Assembly (NCBI GenBank): GCA_964347325.1
Contig: CAYFYA010000010.1
Coordinates: 1 to 64,000, forward strand
Direction: 5' to 3'
Source of the DNA: JAJISG01 sp964347325
Lineage (GTDB): Archaea; Thermoplasmatota; Thermoplasmata; RBG-16-68-12; JAJISG01
Length of the DNA stretch: 64,000 bases
Part shown: piece after piece, positions 1 to 8,024 of the stretch
How positions within the stretch are numbered: position 1 is the first letter of the stretch
Layout: every line of letters starts with the position of its first letter
Made by a program: the position numbers and the translations under genes
Notes under the pieces: generated by a model
What the model was told of the DNA's origin: nothing
Seen by the model: only the letters and a program-made list of their open reading frames with translations
Database searches by the model: none

Positions 1-578
1 TCCGGATACCCTTCATGCTGGTCACCATGGCCATCGCCATCCCGTCAGGGGTCAAAATCTTCAACTGGCTGGCCACCATGTGGGGAGGGAGCATCTCCCT
101 GAAGACGCCGATGCTCTTCGCCATCGGCTTCCTCTCGATGTTCGTCATCGGAGGCATCAGCGGTGTCTTCAACGCCATAATTCCCCTGGACTACTGGTAC
201 CAGGACACCTACTGGGTCGTGGGACACCTCCACTACGTCCTCTTCGGGGGCAGCATCATGGGCGCCTTCGCCGGCTTCTACTATTACTTCCCGAGGATGA
301 CCAGGAGGATGTACAACGAGCGACTGGGCTTCTGGCACTTCGTCCTCACCATCATAGGCTTCAACCTCACCTTCTTCCCCATGCACTTCCTGCCCATGCC
401 CAGGAGGTACTACGACTGGTCCCTCCTAGAGGGCGCCTCCATCCTCTACCCGCTCAACGTGCTGATGACAATAGGCGCCGTCATAATGGGAATCGGCCAG
501 CTCCTCTTCTTCTACAACCTGACCCACTCCACCATCAAGGGGGAGCCCTCCGAGCCCGATCCGTGGGTACACCTATGA
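1..578 (+). CDS. coxA: haem-copper cytochrome oxidase subunit I, C-terminal part (cut by window start)
   Basis: Catalytic subunit of an aerobic terminal oxidase in the cytoplasmic membrane; only the last ~190 residues are in the window, open from base 3 onward. Visible family signatures are IPSGVKIFNW (K-channel Lys), GHLHYVL with the two haem-ligand histidines (codons 225-227 and 231-233), and MPRRYYDW near the C-terminal helices. By alignment with mitochondrial subunit I, the residue eight positions before the first of these histidines is normally His (a ligand of the Mg site); here it is Gln (codon 201-203, YQDTYW). The stop codon overlaps the start of ctaA as ATGA, so the two are co-transcribed. 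Family assignment is secure; the quinol or cytochrome c donor cannot be told from this piece. Confidence 0.95.
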   Translation, partial: RIPFMLVTMAIAIPSGVKIFNWLATMWGGSISLKTPMLFAIGFLSMFVIGGISGVFNAIIPLDYWYQDTYWVVGHLHYVLFGGSIMGAFAGFYYYFPRMTRRMYNERLGFWHFVLTIIGFNLTFFPMHFLPMPRRYYDWSLLEGASILYPLNVLMTIGAVIMGIGQLLFFYNLTHSTIKGEPSEPDPWVHL

Positions 579-1060
579 GGCTCCTCAGCTACTTCACCCT
601 GGCGACCGTCCTCGCGGGCTACTCCACTATCGTCCTCGGGGGGTACGTGAGCTCCATCGGGGCGGGACTCGCCTGCCCGGACTGGCCCACGTGCCATGGC
701 CAGATCGTCCCAGACCTCTCGAACCGGTTCGTGGCCGCCGAGTACACCCACCGCCTTGCGGCCGTCCTGGCCGGAGTCTTCGCTCTCGGCGCGTTCATCC
801 TCGTCTGGTGGTTCCATAGATCCCAGAGGAAGGTGCTGCTCGCCACCAACTTGGCCTTCGGCCTCCTGGTGGTCCAGATCATGCTGGGGTGGATTACGGT
901 CTCAAGCCTGCTGGAACCCGTGATCGTCACTGCCCACCTGGCAGTCGCCACGGCCTTCGTCCTGCTGATGACGGTGGCTGCGATCCTCTCCTTCGGAGGG
1001 CGGATGGAGACTGCAGCTTCCGGCGCAACGCCTGGCGAAGAGGCGTCCCGGGTCAGCTGA
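575..1060 (+). CDS. ctaA: half-size haem A synthase
   Basis: Integral membrane enzyme that oxidises haem O to haem A for the oxidase encoded just upstream. The 161-residue product has four predicted membrane helices, half the usual bacterial length; half-size CtaA is known from archaea such as Aeropyrum. The Cys pair is in CPDWPTCHGQ after helix 1, and likely haem-ligand histidines are in EYTHR and VTAHL. The ATG start overlaps the coxA stop by four bases, which favours this start over longer readings in the same frame. The short C-terminal tail is polar. The 3' end overlaps by 8 bp the tail of a tiny convergent gene. Confidence 0.92.
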   Translation: MRLLSYFTLATVLAGYSTIVLGGYVSSIGAGLACPDWPTCHGQIVPDLSNRFVAAEYTHRLAAVLAGVFALGAFILVWWFHRSQRKVLLATNLAFGLLVVQIMLGWITVSSLLEPVIVTAHLAVATAFVLLMTVAAILSFGGRMETAASGATPGEEASRVS

Positions 1061-1142
1061 AGAGCACGATCAGCCAGCCCAGAACGAACATCGCGAGAAT
1101 GATCAGGGCGAGAATGAGGCCGACTCTCACCGTCTCCTGCAT
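1053..1142 (-). CDS. 29-residue single-helix membrane peptide
   Basis: Tiny reading frame with a strong Shine-Dalgarno (GGAGGAG, about 5 nt before the ATG) and a TATA-like element near 1181. The product is MQETVRV followed by one continuous hydrophobic helix of about 20 residues, the architecture of small accessory subunits of respiratory complexes (compare the ~34-residue subunit IIa of ba3 oxidases). It runs convergent to ctaA and overlaps its last 8 bp. A role as an oxidase subunit is inference from position and shape only; no sequence family is recognised. In-frame codons further upstream lack hydrophobic or coding character, and the ribosome site decides this start. Confidence 0.5.
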   Translation of the reverse strand: MQETVRVGLILALIILAMFVLGWLIVLFS

Positions 1143-1382
1143 GAAATCTCCTCCCCCTTCCGCGAGTTCTGAGGCCGTACATATTCTTTGTGTGGACTGG
1201 CGCACTCCCGAAGGCCAGCGAAGGGGACTGCCGTCAACTTCATTAGGCAAATCCAGTGTCTGCACGCAGTATCGCCGGAGAGCCAGCCAGAGGCGTGGTC
1301 GACCGCAGCTGATGGCCTCTCTGGGACCCTCACCAAGGTAGGTCCCCCCCTGGTGGAGGGAGAGGAAACCTGAGTTGGATTA

Positions 1383-2030
1383 ATGATGGATAGAGACGAG
1401 CTAGCCAAACAGTACGGGTATGAGATTTGGGTCGGCCTGCTCGGGCTGTCCGTGATCGTCTCCCTCGTTGCCCTCCTCCCGCCTCTGGACTCAATCCTGG
1501 AGACCCACGAGGGCCTGCACCACCTTCAGCACGCCATTGCGTTCATCTTCAGCTTCATCGCTGGGGTGTCCCTCTACCGGCTCCTCAGGGTCCTGGCCAC
1601 CCGAGGATCCGGGGAACTCAAGCGAGCCGCTCGAGCTCTGCTGGTGGCGCAGCACACGGCAGACCCAAGGGGCATCTTCGCGCTCCTCTTCGCAGCGGCG
1701 TTGGTCGTGCTGTGGCACATCCCATACTTCTTCAACCTCGCGGTCCTGGATGAAGATGTACACATCGTGGAGCACTTCAGCTTCGTCCTCGCCGGCGGCG
1801 CGGTGGGCTCCAGCCTTCACTCCATGAGCAAGTGGACCCGTCTGGGTAGCCTCCTGATATCGGAACTAATCATGCTACTCTTCGCCTCCTTTATCATCGT
1901 CTTCCAGCTGCACGTGTACACTGTCTACCCTCAAGAGCACGAGTTCGTCTTCGGCATCGGCTTGATCTACTCCATGATGCCCCTGATGATCTACACCGTC
2001 TACAGATTCTTGGTGGAGCAGGTTTCCTGA
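1383..2030 (+). CDS. CtaG-like / DUF1404 membrane protein
   Basis: Multi-pass protein (about six helices, 215 residues). The centre carries LWHIPYFF followed by HIVEHFSFVLAGG; the WH-x-P and H-x-x-E-H pattern is shared by the caa3-oxidase assembly factor CtaG and by the archaeal DUF1404 family, where the histidines are thought to bind metal. Another His-rich stretch, EGLHHLQHA, sits in the first loop. Position next to coxA and ctaA supports a role in copper insertion or oxidase assembly, which remains inference. Two consecutive ATG codons (1383, 1386) are both possible starts. Confidence 0.75.
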   Translation: MMDRDELAKQYGYEIWVGLLGLSVIVSLVALLPPLDSILETHEGLHHLQHAIAFIFSFIAGVSLYRLLRVLATRGSGELKRAARALLVAQHTADPRGIFALLFAAALVVLWHIPYFFNLAVLDEDVHIVEHFSFVLAGGAVGSSLHSMSKWTRLGSLLISELIMLLFASFIIVFQLHVYTVYPQEHEFVFGIGLIYSMMPLMIYTVYRFLVEQVS

Positions 2031-2090
2031 GGTCCGGTGGGTCGGAAACACTTCCACCGGCAGCTGGTCTCCGAGGGGGACAAACTACGT

Positions 2091-3260
2091 TCACTCCTTC
2101 GGAATGCCGTAGAGGCGTCCCTTCCACTCGACACCTCCACGCCGCCGGTAGCGGTATGCTGAGTTCAGAAGAACGGCCGCGATGGCTAGGGCTCCCACAG
2201 GCGTCAAGAGAGCGTAGTGCGCCTTGCCGCCCAATAGTGAGTGGGCTGAACCGAGCCTGGCCCAGATCAGGATGCAGAGTACAGCCGAGACCGGCAACAG
2301 GAGGCCGTAGTGTCCCGTCGCCAGCCCTAGGAGGCCCCATCCCAAGAGGATATAGGGCAGGACCAAAAGGAGTAGGAGGCCCACGGTACTCCGCAGGATC
2401 TTGTACAGGCTGAAGTCCATGCCCGCGAAGGCGTTCTTCGACCAGCCCTCCCATATCTCCCGCAGGGAAGTGTACATCCTCACCTCCAGCCCTCTCCTGC
2501 CGTCGACGAGTCGCATGCGGTATCCCCCGTCCTTAGCGCGCTGTGCCAAGCGGTAGTCCTCATCCACCCGTGCTTTCACGGAGGCGTGGCCGCCCAGGTC
2601 CTCGTAGGCCTCCCTCTGGAAGAGGAGGAACTGGCCGTTGCCCACGGCGAAGCGCTTGTCGGGTCGGTTGACCCATCTGCCGCGGTGAACAAGGCCGATA
2701 AGGAAGATCATGAGGGGTTGAATCGTCCGTTCCCAGAAGGTCCCCACTCTGAGACGGGAGGATAGAGTGACGAGGTGCAGATCTTCCTCGATCAAGTGGC
2801 GGACGGCCTCTTCGAGAAGTTCGGGATGGTGAAGCGTGTCCCCGTCGGTGAAGAGGAGAAAGTCGCCCTTCGCTGCCCTGTACCCATGGTGGCAAGCCCA
2901 GTTCTTCCCCACCCATCCTTGGGGAAGCGGCGGTTCCTCCAGGAGGGTTATGCTGTCCCCGAACCCCTTCAGGATCTCAGAGGTTCGGTCCTCAGAGCCG
3001 CCGTCGACTACGATGACCTCCTTCCGAGGGTAGCGTGACGCGACGAGAGATTCCACGCAGGACTCCACAGTCCTCTCTTGGTTTCTCACCGGGAGTACGA
3101 TGGACACCAAGGGAGGCTCTTCGAGAGTTCCCCGGCCAAGGCGGGGGAATCCGGCGACAAGCACGAAGGATGACAGTATGACGAGAGCTACCACGAAGGC
3201 GTAGAGCAGCAAGAGGATGTCGAGGATCGTAAGACCAAACACCGCCATCCTGAACCACAA
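2091..3260 (-). CDS. family 2 glycosyltransferase, membrane-bound (CrtQ/HpnB-like)
   Basis: 389 residues: an N-terminal membrane helix (about 8-38), a GT-A catalytic domain beginning VSIVLPVRNQ, with nucleotide-sugar motif FTDGDT and acidic VDEDYRL, then three C-terminal helices and a basic RRRGGVEWKGR tail. This layout and the tail are typical of glycosyltransferases acting on isoprenoid or hopanoid-type lipids at the cytoplasmic face. Substrate cannot be assigned. It stands alone, convergent with the DUF1404 gene, and is separated from the acyl-CoA synthetase gene upstream by 35 bp, so the two may be co-transcribed. Confidence 0.85.
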   Translation of the reverse strand: MWFRMAVFGLTILDILLLLYAFVVALVILSSFVLVAGFPRLGRGTLEEPPLVSIVLPVRNQERTVESCVESLVASRYPRKEVIVVDGGSEDRTSEILKGFGDSITLLEEPPLPQGWVGKNWACHHGYRAAKGDFLLFTDGDTLHHPELLEEAVRHLIEEDLHLVTLSSRLRVGTFWERTIQPLMIFLIGLVHRGRWVNRPDKRFAVGNGQFLLFQREAYEDLGGHASVKARVDEDYRLAQRAKDGGYRMRLVDGRRGLEVRMYTSLREIWEGWSKNAFAGMDFSLYKILRSTVGLLLLLVLPYILLGWGLLGLATGHYGLLLPVSAVLCILIWARLGSAHSLLGGKAHYALLTPVGALAIAAVLLNSAYRYRRRGGVEWKGRLYGIPKE

Positions 3261-3295
3261 CCGTGCCGTTCAACCGGGAGTCTTCAGCGCGGGCT

Positions 3296-5302
3296 TCACG
3301 ACAGCTCTCTCACGTGGATCTCGTCCAGGGCGCCGGGGTTCTCCACGCTAGACAGGTCGCCCAGGTCCGCCTCACCGAGGTACTTCGCTCTGATGGCACG
3401 GCGGACGATCTTTGCGCTTCGGGTCTTGGGCAGGGCGGAGACGAAGTGGACCTCCGCGGGCCGCAGTGCCTTTCCAAGCTGCGAGGCCACGAAGCCCACG
3501 AGTTCACGTTCCAGCTCCTCGGTGGGCTCCTGCCCCTCTCGCAGGACGGCGAAGCAGATCAGCTCCTCCCCCTTTACCTCGTGGGGCGCTCCGATGGCCG
3601 CTGCCTCCACGACGGCCGGATGGCTGATGAGGGCCCCCTCCACCTCCGCCGGACCGACGCGCTTCCCTGCCAGCTTGATGGTATCATCGGCTCTCCCGTG
3701 GAGGAACCAGTAACCGTCCCCGTCCACTGTGGCCCAGTCGCCGTGGTACCAGACCTCGTCAAAACGGGACCAGTAGGTCTCGATGTACCTGTCCGGGTCC
3801 CGCCAAAGGCTCTTGGTCATGCTGGGCGACGGGCTCCTGGCGACGAGGTGACCCTTCTCCCCGCGGATGCTCTTTCCCTCGTCGTCCACCACATCCACGT
3901 CCATTCCCAGGGCCGCCCCCCTCCCCAGGGTGCAAGGCTTCAAGGGGACGATGGGTAGCGGAAAGAGGAAGCAGCCCATGATCTCCGTGCCGCCGGAGAT
4001 GTTGATGATGGGGCACCGTCCGCCGCCCACCTTCTCGAAGAACCACATCCACGACTCCTCGTCCCACGGCTCGCCGGTGCTCCCGAGCATCCTTAGGCTC
4101 GAGAGGTCCCGCTTCCTCACCCACTTGTCGCCGTACCGCATGAGGAGGCGGATGGCCGTCGGGCTTATCCCGAGGGTCGTTACCCCGTGTTCCTCAACCA
4201 TGCGCCACAGCCTGTCCGGCTCGGGGTAGTCGGGCGTCCCCTCCATCATGACCATTGTGCCACCCAGGGTCGAGACGCCGATGATCATCCAGGGGCCCAT
4301 CATCCAGCCGATGTCCGTGACCCAGAAGAAGACGTCAGCGGGCTTCATGTCGAAGCCGTACGCGATCTCCTTGGTTGCCTGGGCCAAGACGCCTATGTGG
4401 GTGTGGACGGAACCCTTGGGCTTGCCGGTGGTGCCGCTCGTGTAGAGGATCATAGACCGGTGCTCGCTGTCAAGCTGACGAGTCTCGAACTCCTCCGGCT
4501 GTCCGTCCAGGAAGTCGGACCAGTGGACATCCACCTCGTCGTCCCACGGCGTCCTGCGACAGAGCCGGTCGAGCACCACGACCCGGCGGAGGCTGGGGAC
4601 CATCGCCACTGCCTTGTCAGCCTCCTCCTTCAGCTCCACGACCTTCCCCCGACGCATGTACCCGTCGGCCGTCAGGAGGAGCTTCGCCCCGGCGTCCTCC
4701 AGCCGAGTCGCAGTGGCCTTAGCCGCGAAGCCGCTGAAGATGGGGACCGCCAGGGCGCCCACCTTCCAGCAGGCGAACATGACGGTGATGACCTCCGGGA
4801 CCATGGGCATGTAGATGCCGACGGTGTCTCCAGGTTCGATGCCTTCGGCCACCATCGCATTGGCGAGGCGGTTGGCCTCGAGGTAGTGGTCCCGGTACGT
4901 GGTCTTCCGGACGGTTCGATCGTCTCCCTCCCAGATGCAGGCGACCTTGTCCTTGTCCATCCCAAGGGCTCGCCTGTCGAGGCCATTGTGGGCGATGTTG
5001 ATCTTGCCCCCAGGGAACCACAGGGCCCACGGATTGCCCCTGCTAGCATCCAGGACGCCTAGGGGCTCCTCATACCACTCGATCCCCAGGTCCTCTACGG
5101 CAGCCTTCCAGAACCACTGGTTGTTCTTCACGCTCCGGTTCAGCAGGTCGTCGTGGTCCTCGATTCCGTGGCGCCGCATGAAGCGGGTTATGTTCGCTCC
5201 TCGCAGCAGTTCGTCCGTGGGCCGCCAGACTATGCCCGCCATGAGCCAACCCGTCGCAGGGATGCCTGCTGAGTCCCAAAAACCCTTTGGGCCGGAAGTC
5301 AC
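3296..5302 (-). CDS. AMP-forming acyl-CoA synthetase (acetyl-CoA synthetase-like)
   Basis: Activates a carboxylic acid to its CoA thioester through an acyl-adenylate. The P-loop-like motif YTSGTTGKPKG is at about residues 287-297, followed by DIGWMMGPW, the STGEPW motif, YHGDWA, GRADDTIKLAGKRV and the C-terminal KTRSAKIVRR carrying the catalytic lysine. Length (about 668) fits acetyl/propionyl-CoA synthetases, but GWMMGPW differs from classical AcsA, so another short or branched acid is possible. The GTG start at 5302 overlaps the upstream stop as GTGA; an ATG at 5242 (reading MAGIVWRPTDE) also fits homologues. Given the aromatic cluster in the same window an aromatic acid is conceivable, but nothing in the active site shows it. 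Confidence 0.88.
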   Translation of the reverse strand: MTSGPKGFWDSAGIPATGWLMAGIVWRPTDELLRGANITRFMRRHGIEDHDDLLNRSVKNNQWFWKAAVEDLGIEWYEEPLGVLDASRGNPWALWFPGGKINIAHNGLDRRALGMDKDKVACIWEGDDRTVRKTTYRDHYLEANRLANAMVAEGIEPGDTVGIYMPMVPEVITVMFACWKVGALAVPIFSGFAAKATATRLEDAGAKLLLTADGYMRRGKVVELKEEADKAVAMVPSLRRVVVLDRLCRRTPWDDEVDVHWSDFLDGQPEEFETRQLDSEHRSMILYTSGTTGKPKGSVHTHIGVLAQATKEIAYGFDMKPADVFFWVTDIGWMMGPWMIIGVSTLGGTMVMMEGTPDYPEPDRLWRMVEEHGVTTLGISPTAIRLLMRYGDKWVRKRDLSSLRMLGSTGEPWDEESWMWFFEKVGGGRCPIINISGGTEIMGCFLFPLPIVPLKPCTLGRGAALGMDVDVVDDEGKSIRGEKGHLVARSPSPSMTKSLWRDPDRYIETYWSRFDEVWYHGDWATVDGDGYWFLHGRADDTIKLAGKRVGPAEVEGALISHPAVVEAAAIGAPHEVKGEELICFAVLREGQEPTEELERELVGFVASQLGKALRPAEVHFVSALPKTRSAKIVRRAIRAKYLGEADLGDLSSVENPGALDEIHVRELS

Positions 5303-7884
5303 GATTCGGGTGGCTCAGGCGGATGCTCCCTTCTGTAGCGACGGTAGAGGTATACGGCGAGGGCAATCAGAGCCGCGGAAGTCAACACCGCTATGATCAC
5401 CGTCCAGAGGTCGACGGGGGCCGTAGGCTGCGAAACGCCCTCGACGTGGAAGAAGACTGAGTCGATGTCTCGGAGCCCAGCCAAGTCGAAGGCTTCGAGG
5501 GTTACAACGTGGACCCCATCCTCCTCAACAATGAGGGTGTACTCCCCTACATTCCCCTGAAGGTCGACGGCGTCGCCATCGAGGCTCACTCTCATCCGTT
5601 GAATGCCAGGCCCGTTGTCGGTGGCGCGCCAGATCAACGGTATCTGGGCGGAGGAGAGCCGGCTACCGTTAGTAGGAGAGAGGATTGTCACCGTGGGCGG
5701 CGTGATGTCAAGAATCGTTGCCACCATTGTGTCGCCGGCTAGATTGCCCGCAGCGTCCTCGACCGTCAGGCCGACGATGTATTCCCCTGGGTCCTCCCAG
5801 ACCTTCTCCACCACGGGCGTCTCCGTCGTAATCTGGCTGCCGTCCCCGAAGTCCCACGTGTAACTCACGACGCGGAAGTTGTCGCTAGATCCACCCGCGT
5901 CGAGAATGATCGGAGTATCCTCGGGGCCAGTGAAGTCTGACCCCGCGTTCGCCACCGGGGCCACTGAGTCCGTCAACATCGCCTCGATGACCACGAGGTC
6001 CTCGTGAGCCTGCAAGAAGTCGAGGTCAAGATAGTCGCTGTAGAAGGCCGTGAACTCTGGGTTCAGGTCGAGAGGTTCCCGTGAGTCGAGGATCGATAGC
6101 ACTCCCCGTAGCTTCTCCCGGACGTAGAGTCGATGAAGGGCGTCCTCCCAGAAGAGGCCGTAACTTAGGTCGTTCATGAAGTACCCCATGTTCCCGTTGA
6201 CGAAGTCGGAAGTGTAGTTGGGGCCGAACTGATGGCCGTAACCCAGGTTGTGTCCCGTCTCGTGAGAGATGATGGAGGTCAGGCCCTTCTGCCGGCGGCC
6301 ATCCGAGTAGAACAAGCGCTCCGTCTTGAGGAAGATCGCGGTGATGCCGGAGCCGCCGAGGCCCGTGAACTCACGTGGCCCGTAGACCATGGAACGGTTG
6401 TCATAGAGAAGGTTCACCGTCAGGACCTCGAACGCATCGGGGTTGTCCCACACAAACTGGTCCTTGTTGCTGAAGAGGTAATTCCATACCTCCACGCCGT
6501 CGATGAAGCCCCTTTCTCCGACGAAAGTGGTCACGGAGTCGACGAAGTCCTTCAGGTCGGTGTAATTGTCGATGAGATCGAAAGTCGTCTCTACGGTCCA
6601 CTCCTTGAAAGGTAGGAATCCCTCCAGGTAGCTCTCCAGGGCCAGGTCGGAGGAGACCCAGAGGAGTTCCTCCAAGGAGTGGTTCTGAGAGCCGCTCAAG
6701 ACATAGTTCTGGATTAGGACGCTGGCCTGCGTGGGGGGCGTACCTGGCAAGGTGGCCCCCAGACCCTCCACGAGGTCGTTCAGAACGCCCGACAGGTAAG
6801 CCAGGCGGGATGCCGAGTCTACCTCCTCATACTGCAGGCCGTAGGGGGCCCTCACATCTCCCCCCTCCCACCAGACGTAGGTCCAGTCGAGGTACCACTG
6901 GTAGGCTGTTGGGTCGATGTAGACCGCGTGGTCTCGTCCGCCCCAGATGTTCAGGGGGTAGGCCACGGGTGTGTTCAGGTCGTTGTCCCACTCTAGGCGC
7001 CACCAGTCCTGGGCAATGTTTGTGTCGGGGTCCATGGTGTCCTGCACGAACCAGTGGTCCGTGCCTGCCAGGGGATCATCAAGGGCGCTTAGGTTCAGGA
7101 GATAGACGGTGTAGCCCCCTTCACGCAGAGAGGTCGTCGGCGGGAGCTGGTGCAGGTACAGCTCCGCCCAATTTGTCCGAATCTCCCATCCCTCCAGGGG
7201 GTCGAAGATATCCCTTGGCGTTCCACTGTCCCTCTGGTCGATCAGCGCCGAGAGGTTGAGTCGGCCTTGGGGCGTGTCGCGGTAGGTCGCCTTTGACTGG
7301 AGGTAGGCCACCAATCCGTCGCGATAGGAGGCATCGGCTGATTGGACGGAGAAGTCAAAGGTGAGGTCGAACTCCTCCAGGCTCTCGTCCAGAATCCTGA
7401 ACACCGCGTACTCTGAGCGCAGCAGTGCGGCTACGTCGTTCGGCGACTCATCGAAACCGATGAGGACGACATCCACCGCGATCGTGTCCGGCGGCCACAT
7501 GGCGCTGCCATCGAAGAATAGCACGAAAGTCTCCGAGCCCACGAGAGCCGACCCATTTAGGACCTCGACGGCCAAGAGGTGAGTCCCGGAGGGCCACGAT
7601 GAGGTGTCGACAACGTAGGGTGGGGGGAGAGACTGCGTGGGCCCCCCGTCGAGGGAGTACCTGACCTGCGTGAAGGGTGAGCCCGCGATGCTCAGTGAGA
7701 CCTCCGTTCCGGGAGGTATGAGGGCATAGTTGAAGGGGGAGAGGAGGTCCACGCTTACGGTTCCGTTAGCGAACTTACGGGACGGTAGGTCGGAGGACTC
7801 TTCAAAGGCGGTTCCACCTGGGAGTACAACGAGGAAGCCGGAGAGTATCAGAACCAGGACGCAGAGTACTGCGGGTCGGGACAT
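5299..7884 (-). CDS. secreted, membrane-anchored zinc metalloprotease-like protein with PKD domain
   Basis: 861 residues from the ATG at 7884, which puts a signal peptide (MSRPAVLCVLVLILSGFLVV) at the N-terminus; an earlier in-frame ATG at 7971 would bury it. A short Ig-like domain follows, then a large domain ending with the metzincin-type zinc site HETGHNLGYGH (about residues 541-551) and a possible Met-turn in GNMGYFMNDL. A PKD domain (YTWDFGDGS, about 643-730), a second Ig-like domain and a C-terminal helix with basic anchor complete it. Likely a cell-surface protease facing outward. The ~500 residues before the zinc site resemble no domain I can name. The stop overlaps the start of the acyl-CoA synthetase gene by four bases. 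Confidence 0.75.
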   Translation of the reverse strand: MSRPAVLCVLVLILSGFLVVLPGGTAFEESSDLPSRKFANGTVSVDLLSPFNYALIPPGTEVSLSIAGSPFTQVRYSLDGGPTQSLPPPYVVDTSSWPSGTHLLAVEVLNGSALVGSETFVLFFDGSAMWPPDTIAVDVVLIGFDESPNDVAALLRSEYAVFRILDESLEEFDLTFDFSVQSADASYRDGLVAYLQSKATYRDTPQGRLNLSALIDQRDSGTPRDIFDPLEGWEIRTNWAELYLHQLPPTTSLREGGYTVYLLNLSALDDPLAGTDHWFVQDTMDPDTNIAQDWWRLEWDNDLNTPVAYPLNIWGGRDHAVYIDPTAYQWYLDWTYVWWEGGDVRAPYGLQYEEVDSASRLAYLSGVLNDLVEGLGATLPGTPPTQASVLIQNYVLSGSQNHSLEELLWVSSDLALESYLEGFLPFKEWTVETTFDLIDNYTDLKDFVDSVTTFVGERGFIDGVEVWNYLFSNKDQFVWDNPDAFEVLTVNLLYDNRSMVYGPREFTGLGGSGITAIFLKTERLFYSDGRRQKGLTSIISHETGHNLGYGHQFGPNYTSDFVNGNMGYFMNDLSYGLFWEDALHRLYVREKLRGVLSILDSREPLDLNPEFTAFYSDYLDLDFLQAHEDLVVIEAMLTDSVAPVANAGSDFTGPEDTPIILDAGGSSDNFRVVSYTWDFGDGSQITTETPVVEKVWEDPGEYIVGLTVEDAAGNLAGDTMVATILDITPPTVTILSPTNGSRLSSAQIPLIWRATDNGPGIQRMRVSLDGDAVDLQGNVGEYTLIVEEDGVHVVTLEAFDLAGLRDIDSVFFHVEGVSQPTAPVDLWTVIIAVLTSAALIALAVYLYRRYRREHPPEPPES

Positions 7885-7992
7885 CGTCTCACGCGAAGAC
7901 TGTCTTGGGAGGGGATGGGGGCCTATTACTCTTTCTTGGGACGGTGACCTCGGCCGTGGGCGAGAGCGCACACCCGGAGAGTTGCCCGCAAG

Positions 7993-8001
7993 CTTTTATA
8001 C
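7993..8001 (+). promoter_or_regulatory. TATA box of serS
   Basis: CTTTTATAC is centred 28 bases before the serS ATG. Archaeal transcription usually begins 22-27 bases downstream of the TATA centre, so the message would start at or within a few bases of the start codon (leaderless). Confidence 0.6.
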
Positions 8002-8024
8002 GATTCTGAAAGGTTGTCGAGAAG

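Noticed and set aside
80..574. N-terminal extension of ctaA overlapping coxA
   Set aside because: This stretch is the coxA gene in another frame; the ATGA overlap at 575 gives a normal half-size CtaA.
4187..5062. 291-codon open frame opposite the acyl-CoA synthetase
   Set aside because: No recognisable features; His/Asp/Arg-rich shadow of the real gene.
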